From an uncultured Clostridia bacterium (lineage in GTDB: Bacteria; Bacillota; Clostridia; Oscillospirales; Acutalibacteraceae): a DNA stretch of 7,479 bases. Of this stretch, positions 7,016 through 7,479 are shown piece by piece. The stretch is taken from NCBI GenBank assembly GCA_937919155.1, contig CALFPM010000183.1, positions 1 to 7,479 of the forward strand, in the 5' to 3' direction. Every line of letters begins with the position of its first letter. Positions within the stretch are counted from its first letter, which is position 1. Both the position numbers and the translations under genes were made by a program. The notes under the pieces were generated by a model that did not search any database, was not told the DNA's origin, and was given only the letters and a program-made list of their open reading frames with translations.

Positions 7016-7479
7016 TCAGGCAATGGATGTTGACTCGGGGTCAAGTCTTGTTATGATATCCTGCTGAATCGCAGGTGAAAGGTCAAGGAAGTTAACAAAT
7101 GTGCCGTGAATTCTCATAATATACACACCGCTGGGAGCATACTTTTTGGGGTCTGCAAGCACCTTGCGGAGAATTTCGGCAGTTGTAACGTTAACATAAA
7201 GATAGAAAGGTGAAACGCCTTCGTTCATGGGATTGAAGAACAGAGGATTGATAACCTTATCTCTGAATTCAACACCCTTGCCCTCATAATTATCCGATGT
7301 GAAATATTTGGGGTCGATGCCGAGATGGGAGGCATAGCCGCCGTTCATCTTTTCAAAAGGCATCTTCATATTTGAAAGCATACGGAAACCGAGTCCGTTT
7401 TCCGCACTGCCGTAAAGAGGGTCAACACCGTAACCGAGCATATCTCTTGACTTTCTTCCGTCAGGAGTTGCACCAACCC
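7016..7479 (-). CDS. Glycyl radical enzyme, C-terminal part (5' end outside window)
   Basis: The last 154 or so codons of a glycyl radical enzyme are present; the frame is open to the window edge, so the ATG at 7439-7441 is internal and not a start. The partial codons at the edge give GATPDGRKSRD, a landmark of these enzymes. MNGGYASHLGIDPKYF (7344-7391 region) and YLYVNVTTAEILRKVLADPKKY follow, then the radical loop and the tail DLSPAIQQDIITRL, which parallels the pyruvate formate-lyase end (QQQDVITRT). Family members use a radical stored on a C-terminal glycine to cleave C-C, C-O, C-N or C-S bonds without oxygen. The glycine is encoded at 7103-7105, 28 residues from the end, a usual distance. 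Its surroundings read MRIHGTF rather than RVxGY. The catalytic Cys and the activating enzyme lie outside the window, so the substrate is unknown. The kinase follows 9 bases after the TGA. Confidence 0.9.
   Translation of the reverse strand, partial: VGATPDGRKSRDMLGYGVDPLYGSAENGLGFRMLSNMKMPFEKMNGGYASHLGIDPKYFTSDNYEGKGVEFRDKVINPLFFNPMNEGVSPFYLYVNVTTAEILRKVLADPKKYAPSGVYIMRIHGTFVNFLDLSPAIQQDIITRLDPESTSIA

Noticed and set aside
7439..7441. ATG as start of a 141-residue stand-alone glycyl radical protein
   Set aside because: The frame stays open to the window edge and encodes GATPDGRKSRD before this Met, so it is inside a larger enzyme rather than a small YfiD-like spare domain.
53..7479. A sulfonate pathway linking the glycyl radical enzyme (C-S lyase) with the TSUP sulfite-exporter-like protein
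   Set aside because: The two genes are in separate transcription units with their own promoter and terminator, no other sulfonate genes are present, and the radical loop does not resemble the known sulfite-lyases as I recall them.

Overview
The window looks like a piece of chromosome from a strictly anaerobic bacterium of the Clostridia (Bacillota), perhaps a gut Oscillospirales-type lineage. This placement is inferred from several signs: moderate GC with A/T-rich spacers, strong AGGAGG/GAGGTGA-type ribosome binding sites, a lipobox lipoprotein, a glycyl radical enzyme, and a flavin reductase-rubredoxin-rubrerythrin oxygen-defence protein. The species cannot be read from the sequence. All eight genes lie on the minus strand, so transcription runs from high to low coordinates. 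They are packed almost end to end, and there is no phage, transposon, tRNA, rRNA or CRISPR signal.

Upstream transcription unit (window end to about 3441). It begins off the right edge with the C-terminal part of a glycyl radical enzyme (7016-7479). A sedoheptulokinase-like FGGY sugar kinase (5726-7006), a type I mannose-6-phosphate isomerase (4706-5722) and a three-part oxygen-defence protein (3494-4672) follow. The last joins a flavin reductase domain, a rubredoxin and a complete rubrerythrin. A 10-bp stem followed by eight U closes the unit. The kinase and isomerase suggest phosphorylated-sugar metabolism. The rubrerythrin protein could protect the oxygen-labile glycyl radical enzyme made from the same transcript.

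Downstream transcription unit (about 3410 to 14). It starts at a near-consensus promoter (TTGATA, 17 bp, TATAAT) in the only sizeable gap of the window. It encodes a cyclophilin-type peptidyl-prolyl isomerase lipoprotein (2678-3349), a SecB-like chaperone with a TTG start placed directly after the preceding stop codon (2285-2677), a ceramidase-like protein without a signal peptide (833-2266), and a TSUP (TauE/SafE) membrane transporter (53-832). A 13-bp stem-loop ends it.

The points most worth a second look are: the flavin reductase-rubredoxin-rubrerythrin fusion, which keeps an intact internal ribosome binding site and start codon; the glycyl radical enzyme, whose radical loop reads RIHGTF where most families have RVxGY; the SecB-like protein in what is probably a single-membrane bacterium; and the ceramidase-like protein, which keeps the metal site but not the family's GDVSP-type serine loop.
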